Origin: an uncultured Parabacteroides sp.
GTDB lineage: Bacteria; Bacteroidota; Bacteroidia; Bacteroidales; Tannerellaceae
Assembly: GCF_902493135.1 (NCBI RefSeq)
Contig: NZ_CABUOD010000024.1
Span: 7,844 to 71,843 of the forward strand
DNA: 64,000 nt
Reading direction: 5' to 3'
A program made the position numbers and the translations under genes. Below, piece by piece: positions 17,426-26,144 of the stretch (positions are counted from its first letter, which is position 1; every line of letters starts with the position of its first letter). A model generated the notes under the pieces. The model searched no databases. It was not told where the DNA came from and saw only the letters and a program-made list of their open reading frames with translations.

Positions 17426-20400
17426 ATGAAAAATAACAAAATGGCAAAAATTTGCCTGCTTTCTCTTTTGCCCAGCATCAGCGTTCTGGCAAGTGAGAAC
17501 TCCATCACGGATCCTGCAACGAGCCTACGGGGAAAATCGGACTCGGCAATCCCTGCACGTTTGCAACAAAATGGAAAGACCATCACAGGAGTCGTACAAG
17601 ACGCACTCGGTCCTATAGCCGGTGCCAACATTATCGTAAAAGGAACGACAAACGGGAATATTACAGACATGGACGGTAAATTCACGCTTGAGAATGTGCC
17701 CGCAAACGCTACCCTCGTTATTTCCTACATCGGATTTACTCCACAGGAAATACGCGTAGGAAACCAGACCACTTTCAACATTACTCTCCAGGAAGACTCC
17801 GAAGCTCTGGACGAAGTAGTGGTAGTCGGCTACGGTGTCATGAAGAAAAAAGACCTGACAGGAGCAGTTTCACAACTGAACAGCGGTTCGATGAAAGACC
17901 TCAAAGTGTCGCACCCGACAGAAGCGATGGCCGGAAAACTGGCCGGCGTACAGGTACAACAAGTCGGAGGGCAACCGGGACAAGCGGCCACAATCCGAGT
18001 ACGCGGGTCCGGCTCTATCACGGCATCCAGCGCCCCGTTGTATGTTGTCGACGGATATCCGCTGGGGGAACAAAACCTGAATGCCATCAACCCGAACGAT
18101 ATCGAATCGATCGAAGTATTGAAAGACGCTTCGGCAGCCGCCATCTACGGTTCTCGTGCAGCCAACGGTGTCGTATTGGTCACAACCAAATCGGGAAAGA
18201 GCGGTAAGGTCAGCGTGAGCCTGGATATCTATGCCGGTTTCCAGAACGTAACCAAGAAGATGGATCTGATGAACGCACAGGAATTTGTCGAATTCAGCCG
18301 GGAAGCCTTCAATAACAACTACATCAACAAGGTTCCGGGAGCATCCGCCAGCGACCCGTTGAGTATGCGTCCGTCCGGAAACCGTTATCGTTATCCGGCT
18401 ATCTACGACGACGACGCCTATATCGCCTCCTTAGGGGCCGGTACGGATTGGCAGGACGAAATTTTCCGCACTTCACCCGTACAGAACTACCAGTTGACAG
18501 TAACAGGCGGCGACGAAAAGACTAAATATATGTTCTCGGCCGGCTATTTCAACCAGCAGGGTGTCGTGATCAACAGCGACTACGAACGGTTCTCGGCAAG
18601 GGCCAAAATCGACAGCGAACTGAACAGCTGGCTGAAGATGGGTGTCAACCTGGCTCCGACCTATATGAATTCGAACAAGACCACCCAGGGACACTGGGCA
18701 AGTGACGGTGTCATCAATGCGGCTCTGGCGACATCTCCCGTAGTACCGGTATATAATGAAGACGGTACATGGGCTTCACAGTCCATGTACGCCGTCGCCA
18801 GCGACGGGTTGACCGGTGTACCGAATGCTGTGGCCCTGACACATATCCACAACTACGACACAGACCTCCGTCTGTTCAGCAACGGCTACATCGAACTTTC
18901 CTTGTTGAAAAACCTGAAACTGAAATCCACAATCGGTGCCGACATCCGCGAATACAGAGGCGAATACTTCCGCCCGGCAACCATTCCGAACAACGGTAAC
19001 GTGGCACCTCTTCCCTCAACGGAAAGAAAAGCAACGGAAAAGTCCATCGAGATCATTAACTGGCTAAACGAAAACACCGTCACCTACTTCGGATCATGGG
19101 ACAAACATGAACTCGACGCTGTTGCCGGTGTCACTGCACAGAAAAATATCTACCGCTACACAAAATCGACAGGTTCCGATTTCCCGAACGACAAAATCCA
19201 GACCCTCAACAATGCGACGGTAAAAAGCAGCGAGTCGGAACGGAAGACCTGGACGTTGCTCTCTTATCTGGCACGTGTGAACTATCGTTATAACAACAAG
19301 TACTACCTGACCGCATCCATTCGTGCGGACGGTTCTTCCCGCTTCGGCAAGAATAACCGCTATGGTTACTTCCCTTCCGGATCGGTAGCATGGCGTCTGT
19401 CCCAGGAAGACTTCCTGAAGGATTTGAAATGGTTGTCGGACATGAAGATCCGCGCAAGTTACGGTATCACGGGTAACAACAACATCGGCGACTATGCTTC
19501 CATCGGTATCATGGAAAATGCCAACTATGTATTGGGAACAGGTACGGGCAACATCGTAAACGGTGCAGCACAGAAGAGCTTCTCCAACGCCGACCTGACT
19601 TGGGAAAAGACACGCCAGACCGACCTCGGTTTCGAAATCTCCGTTTTGGACAGCCGTCTGTCCCTATCTCTGGACCTGTACTACCGCAAGACTACCGACC
19701 TGTTGATGGATGTAGACATCCCGACAATCACCGGGTTTGATAAAGCCATGCAGAATATCGGGAAAATGCGTAACAAAGGTCTCGAAATCACTCTTAGCGG
19801 TACTCCCTTCAGAGGTAAAGACTTTACTTGGGATGCAACCGGAAATATCTCCGTCAACCGCAACAAGGTACTGGCGTTAGGACCGACAGGCGACCCGATC
19901 TTCAGCGATGGCGGCGCCGGAACGACCCACGTCACGATGGTGGGCCAACCGATCGGCGCATTCTACGGGTATAAGATGCTGGGAATCTTCAAAACGAAAG
20001 AAGAACTGGATGCATATCCTCACCTGGCCGACACGCAGGTAGGTGACGTTATGTTCGAAGACGTCAACGGAGATCATAAAATCGATGCCGATGACCGTAC
20101 GATCATCGGTAACAATATGCCGGACTTCACCTGGGGTATGACACACACCTTTACCTTCAAGAACTTCGATGCCAGCATCTCCCTGCAAGGGGTCGTCGGA
20201 AATGAAGTGCTACACTTGGGAAGACGTTTCTACACACAGGGAGAAGGTAACCAGAATCAGTTGAAGGAGATGATGGGACGCTGGCAGTCAGAAGCCAATC
20301 CGGGCAACGGATGGATTCCGAGAGCCAACTCGCAGCCGACCGGACAGAACAATGCCATTTCTTCCCGCTGGGTGGAAGACGGTTCTTTCCTGCGCGTCAA

Positions 20401-20626
20401 CAACCTGACTGTCGGTTACACATTGCCTGAAGCATTCACCAAGAAATGCAGCCTCCAACGTGCACGCGTATATGTTTCCACGCAGAACCTGCTGACGATC
20501 ACAAGTTATAGCGGCTACAACCCGGAAACAAGTTTCAAGGAAGACGAGGTGACAGCTCCCGGTACCGACTACGGTATGTACCCGCTGTATCGCACCTGTA
20601 CTTTCGGTATTAACGTAACCTTTTAA
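17426..20626 (+). CDS. SusC/RagA family TonB-dependent receptor without STN domain
   Basis: 1,066 residues from the ATG at 17426 (MKNNKMAKICLLSLL). An upstream in-frame TTG at 17396 is unlikely to be the start, because this ATG matches the MKNN start of the related susC at 9350. The signal peptide is followed by a carboxypeptidase-like domain (about 48-125, ITGVVQDALGPIAGANIIVK), TonB-box DEVVVVGYGVMKKK, plug (LTGAVSQL to GVVLVTTKSG) and a barrel ending CTFGINVTF. Absence of an STN domain fits the absence of its own FecR and its own housekeeping-type promoter. Its SusD partner is 14 bp downstream. Confidence 0.94.
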   Translation: MKNNKMAKICLLSLLPSISVLASENSITDPATSLRGKSDSAIPARLQQNGKTITGVVQDALGPIAGANIIVKGTTNGNITDMDGKFTLENVPANATLVISYIGFTPQEIRVGNQTTFNITLQEDSEALDEVVVVGYGVMKKKDLTGAVSQLNSGSMKDLKVSHPTEAMAGKLAGVQVQQVGGQPGQAATIRVRGSGSITASSAPLYVVDGYPLGEQNLNAINPNDIESIEVLKDASAAAIYGSRAANGVVLVTTKSGKSGKVSVSLDIYAGFQNVTKKMDLMNAQEFVEFSREAFNNNYINKVPGASASDPLSMRPSGNRYRYPAIYDDDAYIASLGAGTDWQDEIFRTSPVQNYQLTVTGGDEKTKYMFSAGYFNQQGVVINSDYERFSARAKIDSELNSWLKMGVNLAPTYMNSNKTTQGHWASDGVINAALATSPVVPVYNEDGTWASQSMYAVASDGLTGVPNAVALTHIHNYDTDLRLFSNGYIELSLLKNLKLKSTIGADIREYRGEYFRPATIPNNGNVAPLPSTERKATEKSIEIINWLNENTVTYFGSWDKHELDAVAGVTAQKNIYRYTKSTGSDFPNDKIQTLNNATVKSSESERKTWTLLSYLARVNYRYNNKYYLTASIRADGSSRFGKNNRYGYFPSGSVAWRLSQEDFLKDLKWLSDMKIRASYGITGNNNIGDYASIGIMENANYVLGTGTGNIVNGAAQKSFSNADLTWEKTRQTDLGFEISVLDSRLSLSLDLYYRKTTDLLMDVDIPTITGFDKAMQNIGKMRNKGLEITLSGTPFRGKDFTWDATGNISVNRNKVLALGPTGDPIFSDGGAGTTHVTMVGQPIGAFYGYKMLGIFKTKEELDAYPHLADTQVGDVMFEDVNGDHKIDADDRTIIGNNMPDFTWGMTHTFTFKNFDASISLQGVVGNEVLHLGRRFYTQGEGNQNQLKEMMGRWQSEANPGNGWIPRANSQPTGQNNAISSRWVEDGSFLRVNNLTVGYTLPEAFTKKCSLQRARVYVSTQNLLTITSYSGYNPETSFKEDEVTAPGTDYGMYPLYRTCTFGINVTF

Positions 20627-20640
20627 ATAGCAGACGAATT

Positions 20641-22125
20641 ATGAAACTAAAATATAATCTGATCGCAATCGCTCTTTTAGGATTCAGCTTCTCATCCTGC
20701 AGCGACTTCCTAGAACAGAATCCGCAAACGGATTTAAGTGAAAACGATTTCTACAAAACGGCCGACGACATTCTTTCGGCAGTAAACGGAGCCTACTCTT
20801 CTCTACAGGAGAATGACATATACGGTAACTGGTATGTTTTCGGAGAAATTCCCTCCGACAATACCCGCAACCAGCTCTCCGGTTCGGTAACCACCCAGAA
20901 CGAGTTCGACCAGTTCTACATCGACACACAGAACAGCATGATCGCCAATTTCTGGAAAGCCGCCTACAAGACGATCAACCGTACCAATACGGTCTTAGGA
21001 CGCATCGACGGTATCGAGATCAATGCCGAACTGGCAAACCGCTACAAATTGGAATGCAAGTTCATCCGCGCCCTGATGTACTTCAACCTGGTCCGCGTCT
21101 ACGGCGATGTTCCCCTGGTCCTGAAAGAAATCGGCATCTCGGAATCTTACGACATCCTGCGCGAACCGAAAGAGAATGTTTACAACCAGATCATCTCCGA
21201 CCTGAAAGAAGCGCAAGCTCTTCCCGTTTCCTATTCGACAGCCGAAGACGGGCGTGCCACCCAGGGAGCAGCCAAAGCATTATTGGCGGAGGTCTACATG
21301 ACTTTGCATAAATATGCAGAGGCGGAAACCATCCTGGCCGAAATCATCAACAGCGGACGATACAGCTTGTTGGAAAACACGCCGGGCAGCCTGAACATCG
21401 ACGGCTACAAAGATGTATTCAGCCCGATTAACCATAACAGCAAGGAAGGGATCTTTGAAATCCAGTTCCTGAAAGGCGGTTATGAAGAAGGTTCCAACTA
21501 TACCAATAACTTCGCACCTGAAAATTCGGGGACGAACGTCGTGGCAGTCGGCGGTACGGGTGGTAATAATATTCCGGAAATGGATATCTACAATGCTTAC
21601 GAAGAAGGCGACCTGCGCCGTGATTTCTCCATGTCCCTCGGATATTACGATAACCGCAAGAACAACGAATGGGTGGAATCCCGCTATGTTTGCAAGTTCA
21701 TGGACGTTCCTTATCAAAACAATGATGCCAGCAACAACTATCCGGTGATCCGTTACGCCGATGTGATCCTGATGTATGCCGAAGCCCTGAACCAGAACGG
21801 AAAGACGGCAGAAGCCTGCAAGTATCTGAATATGACGCGCCGTCGCGGTTTCGGTTATCAGACGACAGAGACCAGTCCGGTCGACCTGCAGACAACCGAC
21901 AAGGCTCAGTTCGCCCTGATGGTAGAACAGGAGCGCCGCGTGGAACTGGCTTTCGAAAACCATCGCTGGTTTGACCTGATCCGCACCGGACGCGCAGTCG
22001 AAGTAATGAAAAGTAAAGGATTCTCCCTGAACGAGACAAACTTGATCTGCCCGATTCCGCAGAAACAGATCGATGTCAATCCGAAGCTGACGCAGAACGA
22101 TTACAAGATCGAATCACGAAACTGA
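20641..22125 (+). CDS. SusD/RagB family nutrient-binding lipoprotein
   Basis: 494 residues with a lipoprotein signal ending at Cys about 20 (FSFSSCSDFLEQ) and the motif NPQTDLSENDFYKTADDILSAVNGAY. The middle region has ECKFIRALMYFNLVRVYGDVP, and the C-domain has IRYADVILMYAEALNQ, LNMTRRRG and VEQERRVELAFENHRWFDLIRTG. It partners the SusC directly upstream. Downstream, after a palindrome array, comes a GH92 mannosidase with its own promoter, suggesting a mannose-containing ligand. Confidence 0.94.
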   Translation: MKLKYNLIAIALLGFSFSSCSDFLEQNPQTDLSENDFYKTADDILSAVNGAYSSLQENDIYGNWYVFGEIPSDNTRNQLSGSVTTQNEFDQFYIDTQNSMIANFWKAAYKTINRTNTVLGRIDGIEINAELANRYKLECKFIRALMYFNLVRVYGDVPLVLKEIGISESYDILREPKENVYNQIISDLKEAQALPVSYSTAEDGRATQGAAKALLAEVYMTLHKYAEAETILAEIINSGRYSLLENTPGSLNIDGYKDVFSPINHNSKEGIFEIQFLKGGYEEGSNYTNNFAPENSGTNVVAVGGTGGNNIPEMDIYNAYEEGDLRRDFSMSLGYYDNRKNNEWVESRYVCKFMDVPYQNNDASNNYPVIRYADVILMYAEALNQNGKTAEACKYLNMTRRRGFGYQTTETSPVDLQTTDKAQFALMVEQERRVELAFENHRWFDLIRTGRAVEVMKSKGFSLNETNLICPIPQKQIDVNPKLTQNDYKIESRN

Positions 22126-22156
22126 CAGACCGACAACGCATCCTGACAGATGTTCA

Positions 22157-22249
22157 AAACGACACCAAGATGTCAACGGCTATGACATCTTGGTGTCTCC
22201 CACTGCCGGCATCTTGATGTCTCTGCCACTGGCATCAAGATGTCGTTTT
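22157..22249. repeat. Phased palindrome array 2: 14-bp units GACATCTTGATGTC, 23-24 bp pitch
   Basis: Four imperfect palindromes start at 22161, 22184, 22208 and 22231 (steps 23, 24, 23): GACACCAAGATGTC, GACATCTTGGTGTC, GGCATCTTGATGTC, GGCATCAAGATGTC. The outer flanks are complementary (AAAACGACA 22157-22165 with TGTCGTTTT 22241-22249), closing the array. It sits between susD and the GH92 promoter. The design matches arrays at 7049, 28857 and 56416, although the unit sequences differ. Confidence 0.85.
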
Positions 22250-22274
22250 AAGGCTGCCAAGCTCTCCTTTTTAT

Positions 22275-22282
22275 TATATTTG
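22275..22282 (+). promoter_or_regulatory. -7 box TATATTTG upstream of GH92
   Basis: A perfect TAnnTTTG -7 box lies 22 bp before the GH92 start codon. No TTTG is present at the usual -33 distance, where the palindrome array ends. Confidence 0.5.
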
Positions 22283-22304
22283 TACCATCAATAATTCTAA
22301 TGAC

Positions 22305-24590
22305 ATGAAGACCTGGACAATTTTATTAAGTACATTGTGTTTATTCTCATGTAACCAACAGGAAAACAAATACGAAAAGTATGTTAACCCTCTGATCGGT
22401 ACGGATATCCGCATCGTACAGGGAAAAGACAAGAACTCGACGGAAGAGCGCGGACAAATCATGCCGGCTGTCGGGGTTCCGCACGGTATGACCAACTGGG
22501 TGGCACAGACACAGGCGACCGAACAGAAATGCCATCCCCCCTACTATTATTTCCAAGACGCGATCCAGGGATTCCGGGCCAGCCACTGGATGAACGGTTC
22601 CTGCACACAAGACTACGGCAGCGTCACGATCATGCCGCTGAGCAACAAGCTCGAAACAGACCCGGTCAAACGCGCCTCCTCTTTCGACCACGCCCAGGAG
22701 AGTGCCACTCCCTCCTATTATTCAGTCAAACTGAACGACTACGCGATCCATGCCGAACTGACCGGACTCTCCCGCGCCGGCATCATGCAATTCAGCTTCG
22801 AGCAGGATGGCGACCACTATATCGTGATCGAGCCCAACAGCGACGAAGGGGTCGCCTTCGTCGAGATCGATCCGGAAAAGAAAGAAATTACCGGCTATAA
22901 CCCCGTACACCGCATCTATCAGGGTTACGGCAAAGAAGCCGGATTCAGCGGACATTTCGTGATCCGGCTGAATGAAGAGATTGCCGACTATGGCGTCTGG
23001 GACAGCACCACGATCACGCCCGGACGGAAATCGGCAAAAGGACAAAAACACGCTGTCGGAGCCTGGGTAAAGCTGGCCTCCGGCAAGCCGGGGAAGACAC
23101 TGGTCAAGGTTGCCACTTCTTTTACGAGCATCGACAATGCCCGCAAGAACCTGGCTGCCGAAATTCCGGGATGGAACTTCGACGAGGTACGACAGACTTC
23201 ATCCGACACCTGGAACCAGGCACTGGGCCAGATCGCAGTAAAAGGGAACAACGAAGAAGAAAAGGTCAAATTCTATTCGGCTCTCTACAACGCGCATTTC
23301 CTGCCCCGCACGTTCAGCGACGTGGACGGCTCCTATCCGAAATTCGATGGCGGCGGACAGATTATGAAGATGGACCACGGGACCTACTATTGCGACTTCT
23401 CGCAATGGGATACTTATCGGGCCGTTCATCCTCTGTTCTCCATCCTCAACCCTTCCCGCAACGGGGACATGGCGCATTCGCTCGTATTAAAAGGACAGCA
23501 GGGGGGCTGGTTGCCCATCTTCCCGTCCTGGAACAGCTACACGGCTGCCATGATCGGTGACCATTGCATCGCCATGATCGGAGACGCCATCGTCAAAGAT
23601 GCTCCGGGCTTCGACTATGAAGAGGCTTACACGCTGATGCGCAAAAACGCTTTCGAGGCCAATCCGGATCCCGACAGCTACCGGGACGGGAAAGGCCGCC
23701 GGGCAATGGAATCTTACCTGAAATACAACTACGTGCCGTTAGAAGATCCCGTAATGGAAGCATTCCACCGCCGTGAACAGGTCTCCCGTACACTGGAATA
23801 TGCCTATGACGATTTCGTCCTTGCCGAGGTTGCCAAGAAATTAGGCAAGACAGACGATTATAAAGCGCTCATCAAACGGGCGGAAAACTACCGGAACGTG
23901 ATCGACCCCGAAACAGGCTATGCCCGTGGACGCCATGCCGACGGAACTTGGATCGAACCGTTCGATCCGTTTGCCTCCACTTCGTTTATCTGTGAAGGGA
24001 CGCCTTACCACTACACCTGGTATGCGCCTCAGGACATAGCCGGGCTGATCCGGCACATGGGCGGAAAAGAACGCTTCATCAACCGCTTGGATACCTTCTT
24101 CGAAGGAGAGTATTACTGGCACGGCAACGAGCCGGGACACCATATCGCCTATCTTTTCGCTTATGCCGGCGAACCATGGAAGACGCAAAAATGGGTGCAT
24201 GACATCATCCACCGAGAGTATTTCACGACCCCCGACGGGCTTTCCGGCAACGACGATGCCGGGCAGATGTCATCCTGGCTGGTCTTCAGCATGGTCGGCT
24301 TCTATCCGGTCTGTCCGGGCATGCCCTATTACGTGATCGGCAGCCCGTCATTTGAAGAAAGCGTGATCACACTCGAAAACGGCAAGAAGTTCACGATCGA
24401 AGCCAAAGGGGCATCGGACAGGAATATCTATATCCAGTCCGCCACACTCAACGGCCAGCCATACGACAAGAGCTATATCCTCCACACGGACATCATGAAC
24501 GGAGGCAAACTCTCGTTTGTCATGGGCGATACTCCCAACAAAGAATGGGCCTCTTCCACCGGATCGCTTCCTCCTTCACTTGGCTTATAA
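22305..24590 (+). CDS. Glycoside hydrolase family 92 alpha-mannosidase (lipoprotein)
   Basis: 761 residues. The N-terminus is a lipoprotein signal (LLSTLCLFSC, Cys about 16), then the GH92 start motif YVNPLIGTD with RGQIMPAVGVPHGMTNW. The (alpha/alpha)6 catalytic domain contains WDTYRAVHPL (about 368), HGNEPGHHIAYLFAYAGEP (about 606-624, candidate acid residue Glu about 609) and NDDAGQMSSWLVFSMVGFYP (about 649-668), the calcium- and base-related signature of the family. GH92 enzymes are calcium-dependent inverting exo-alpha-mannosidases that trim mannose from N-glycans and similar substrates. The downstream gene follows after 10 bp. Confidence 0.95.
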   Translation: MKTWTILLSTLCLFSCNQQENKYEKYVNPLIGTDIRIVQGKDKNSTEERGQIMPAVGVPHGMTNWVAQTQATEQKCHPPYYYFQDAIQGFRASHWMNGSCTQDYGSVTIMPLSNKLETDPVKRASSFDHAQESATPSYYSVKLNDYAIHAELTGLSRAGIMQFSFEQDGDHYIVIEPNSDEGVAFVEIDPEKKEITGYNPVHRIYQGYGKEAGFSGHFVIRLNEEIADYGVWDSTTITPGRKSAKGQKHAVGAWVKLASGKPGKTLVKVATSFTSIDNARKNLAAEIPGWNFDEVRQTSSDTWNQALGQIAVKGNNEEEKVKFYSALYNAHFLPRTFSDVDGSYPKFDGGGQIMKMDHGTYYCDFSQWDTYRAVHPLFSILNPSRNGDMAHSLVLKGQQGGWLPIFPSWNSYTAAMIGDHCIAMIGDAIVKDAPGFDYEEAYTLMRKNAFEANPDPDSYRDGKGRRAMESYLKYNYVPLEDPVMEAFHRREQVSRTLEYAYDDFVLAEVAKKLGKTDDYKALIKRAENYRNVIDPETGYARGRHADGTWIEPFDPFASTSFICEGTPYHYTWYAPQDIAGLIRHMGGKERFINRLDTFFEGEYYWHGNEPGHHIAYLFAYAGEPWKTQKWVHDIIHREYFTTPDGLSGNDDAGQMSSWLVFSMVGFYPVCPGMPYYVIGSPSFEESVITLENGKKFTIEAKGASDRNIYIQSATLNGQPYDKSYILHTDIMNGGKLSFVMGDTPNKEWASSTGSLPPSLGL

Positions 24591-24600
24591 CGAACGACAT

Positions 24601-25098
24601 ATGAAAAGAATCATTCACATACTCCTGCTCTGCCTTGCCGTCCTGTCGGCAAAGGCAGAGCAGGATGCACCCGTCAGATTAGGAATCATCGGGCTAACCC
24701 ACTCGCATGTGGGAGGTGTTTTAAACGATAAAAACAAACCTTATATCATAGTCGGCATTGTCGAACCTGACAAGCAATTGGCGGAACGTATGTCCAAACG
24801 GTTCGGCTTCAGCATGGAAATCGTATATTCCACTATGCAGGAACTTTACGACCAACAACATCCAGAAGCCGTCGCTTGCTTCAACGCGACCTATTATCAT
24901 CAGGACGTCGTCCGGTTCTTCGCACCCAAAAAGATTCACATCATGGTCGAGAAACCGTTCTCCTATTTCTGCGCAGTGGTAAAAGGGATCGCAGAAGAAG
25001 ATCCCCAATCCACCTTACAGAATAATCTGATCGTGATGGAAATTCTCGATGCAGCGAAAGAATCAGCAAGTACCGGAAAAATAATCTATCTGAAATAA
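24601..25098 (+). CDS. Gfo/Idh/MocA-type oxidoreductase with large in-frame internal deletion
   Basis: 165 residues where relatives have about 350-400. The N-terminal half is a normal secreted Rossmann start: signal peptide (ILLLCLAVLSAKA), then GIIGLTHSHVGGVL, an EPD ligand-binding region and HIMVEKPFS at about 112-121. The text then jumps to what looks like the C-terminal end of the same family (FCAVVKGIAEEDPQSTLQNN, VMEILDAAKESASTGKIIYL). The substrate-binding alpha/beta domain is missing, and the frame is kept across the junction near 24960. It is probably inactive, that is, a decaying gene. A signal peptide on this family is typical of Bacteroidota glycan operons. Confidence 0.8.
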   Translation: MKRIIHILLLCLAVLSAKAEQDAPVRLGIIGLTHSHVGGVLNDKNKPYIIVGIVEPDKQLAERMSKRFGFSMEIVYSTMQELYDQQHPEAVACFNATYYHQDVVRFFAPKKIHIMVEKPFSYFCAVVKGIAEEDPQSTLQNNLIVMEILDAAKESASTGKIIYLK

Positions 25099-25101
25099 AT
25101 A

Positions 25102-25124
25102 GATCTAATCCTTTAGATTTTTAC
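25102..25124 (+). terminator. Short terminator hairpin after the GH92 operon
   Basis: Short stem ATCTAA/TTAGAT directly followed by TTTTT, just after the oxidoreductase stop at 25098. It is weak but well placed and overlaps the promoter region of the next sigma gene. Confidence 0.4.
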
Positions 25125-25150
25125 TATATTTACGCTCTAATCGATAGGGT

Positions 25151-25720
25151 ATGATGGAATATTCAGAAGATTTAAAGGCTTTCAATCAATTATTCGCAGA
25201 TTATCAAGGACGGTTCATCCGCTTTGCTAATATGTATGTGAGGGATATGGCCGTAGCCGAAGATTTCACCATAGAGGCATTGATGCAATACTGGGAAAAC
25301 CGGAACACGCTGAAGGCCGGTTCCAATGTCCCGGCCTATATACTCACGATCATCAAAAACAAATGCCTCAACTACCTGCAACATTTACAAGTCAGGGAAG
25401 ATGCCAGCGAACACCTGAAGAACCATGCCGAATGGGAACTGAACACCCGTATCTCCACCCTCGAAGCCTGCAACCCGGAAGAACTGTTTACAGCCGAGGC
25501 GCAGGAGATCGTGAACAAGACATTGGCCACCCTGCCCGAACAGACCCGCCGTATCTTCATCATGAGCCGTTACGAGAACAAACCCTACAAAGAAATAGCA
25601 GAAACGCTCGGCATGACTACCAAAGGCGTGGAATACCATATCACCCAGGCCCTGAAAAAGCTACACGACAACCTGAAAGATTACATGCCGCTGTTAGTAT
25701 TCTTATCCTACATGGATTGA
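25151..25720 (+). CDS. ECF-type sigma factor without adjacent anti-sigma gene
   Basis: 189 residues, or 188 from the second Met at 25154. Region 2 is at about 8-75 (FADYQGRFIRFANMYVRDMAVAEDFT, then IEALMQYW) and region 4 at about 115-175 (LATLPEQTRRIFIMSRYENK, then YKEIAETLGMTTKGVEYHITQAL). It resembles the PUL sigma at 7355. A -7-like TATATTTA lies at 25125-25132. Normally such a gene is followed by fecR and susCD, but here a minus-strand VOC gene follows at once. Either its partners are elsewhere or the module was lost by rearrangement. Confidence 0.9.
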   Translation: MMEYSEDLKAFNQLFADYQGRFIRFANMYVRDMAVAEDFTIEALMQYWENRNTLKAGSNVPAYILTIIKNKCLNYLQHLQVREDASEHLKNHAEWELNTRISTLEACNPEELFTAEAQEIVNKTLATLPEQTRRIFIMSRYENKPYKEIAETLGMTTKGVEYHITQALKKLHDNLKDYMPLLVFLSYMD

Positions 25721-25754
25721 TCCGGGCTTTCCACCCACACGCGACAACCGGGTT

Positions 25755-26135
25755 TTATCGAATCACCTCGATGAGGTTGCCGTCCGGATCCAAGACTGCC
25801 CCTTCATAGTAGCCGTCACCCGTGGTACGCGGCTCGCCTGCGATCTTGTAACCGTCCGAACGGAACCGTTCGATCATGGCATCCACCTTCTCTTTCGATC
25901 CGGTAGAAAAGGCAAAATGGGCAAGACCGATGAACACGTCTGCCGTTTCCCTCGTTATATCGGTCCGCTGCATGATTTCAAGCGATGTCCCTCCCTCGAA
26001 GGTGACGAAATAAGAGGCAAAGCCTTTCTTCGGATTCACATACTTCTCGTTGCTTTTCCCGTTGAAATACTTGATATAGAAATCACGCGAACGTTCCAGT
26101 TCGTTCGTCCAGATAGCGATATGAGTCAATTGCAT
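25755..26135 (-). CDS. VOC superfamily (glyoxalase/bleomycin-resistance fold) protein
   Basis: 126 residues, the size of a single-domain VOC protein with two beta-alpha-beta-beta-beta modules. The N-terminal QLTHIAIWTNELERSRDFYIKYF carries the first metal-ligand His, SLEIMQ a Glu ligand (about 54), GLAHFAFSTGS a second His (about 73) and VLDPDGNLIEVI a C-terminal Glu. This ligand pattern supports a metal-dependent lyase or isomerase, with lactoylglutathione-lyase-like enzymes the closest class. It starts 10 bp after the sufD stop on the same strand, so it may be co-transcribed, but no link to Fe-S assembly is evident. Confidence 0.85.
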   Translation of the reverse strand: MQLTHIAIWTNELERSRDFYIKYFNGKSNEKYVNPKKGFASYFVTFEGGTSLEIMQRTDITRETADVFIGLAHFAFSTGSKEKVDAMIERFRSDGYKIAGEPRTTGDGYYEGAVLDPDGNLIEVIR

Positions 26136-26144
26136 ATGTTATTC

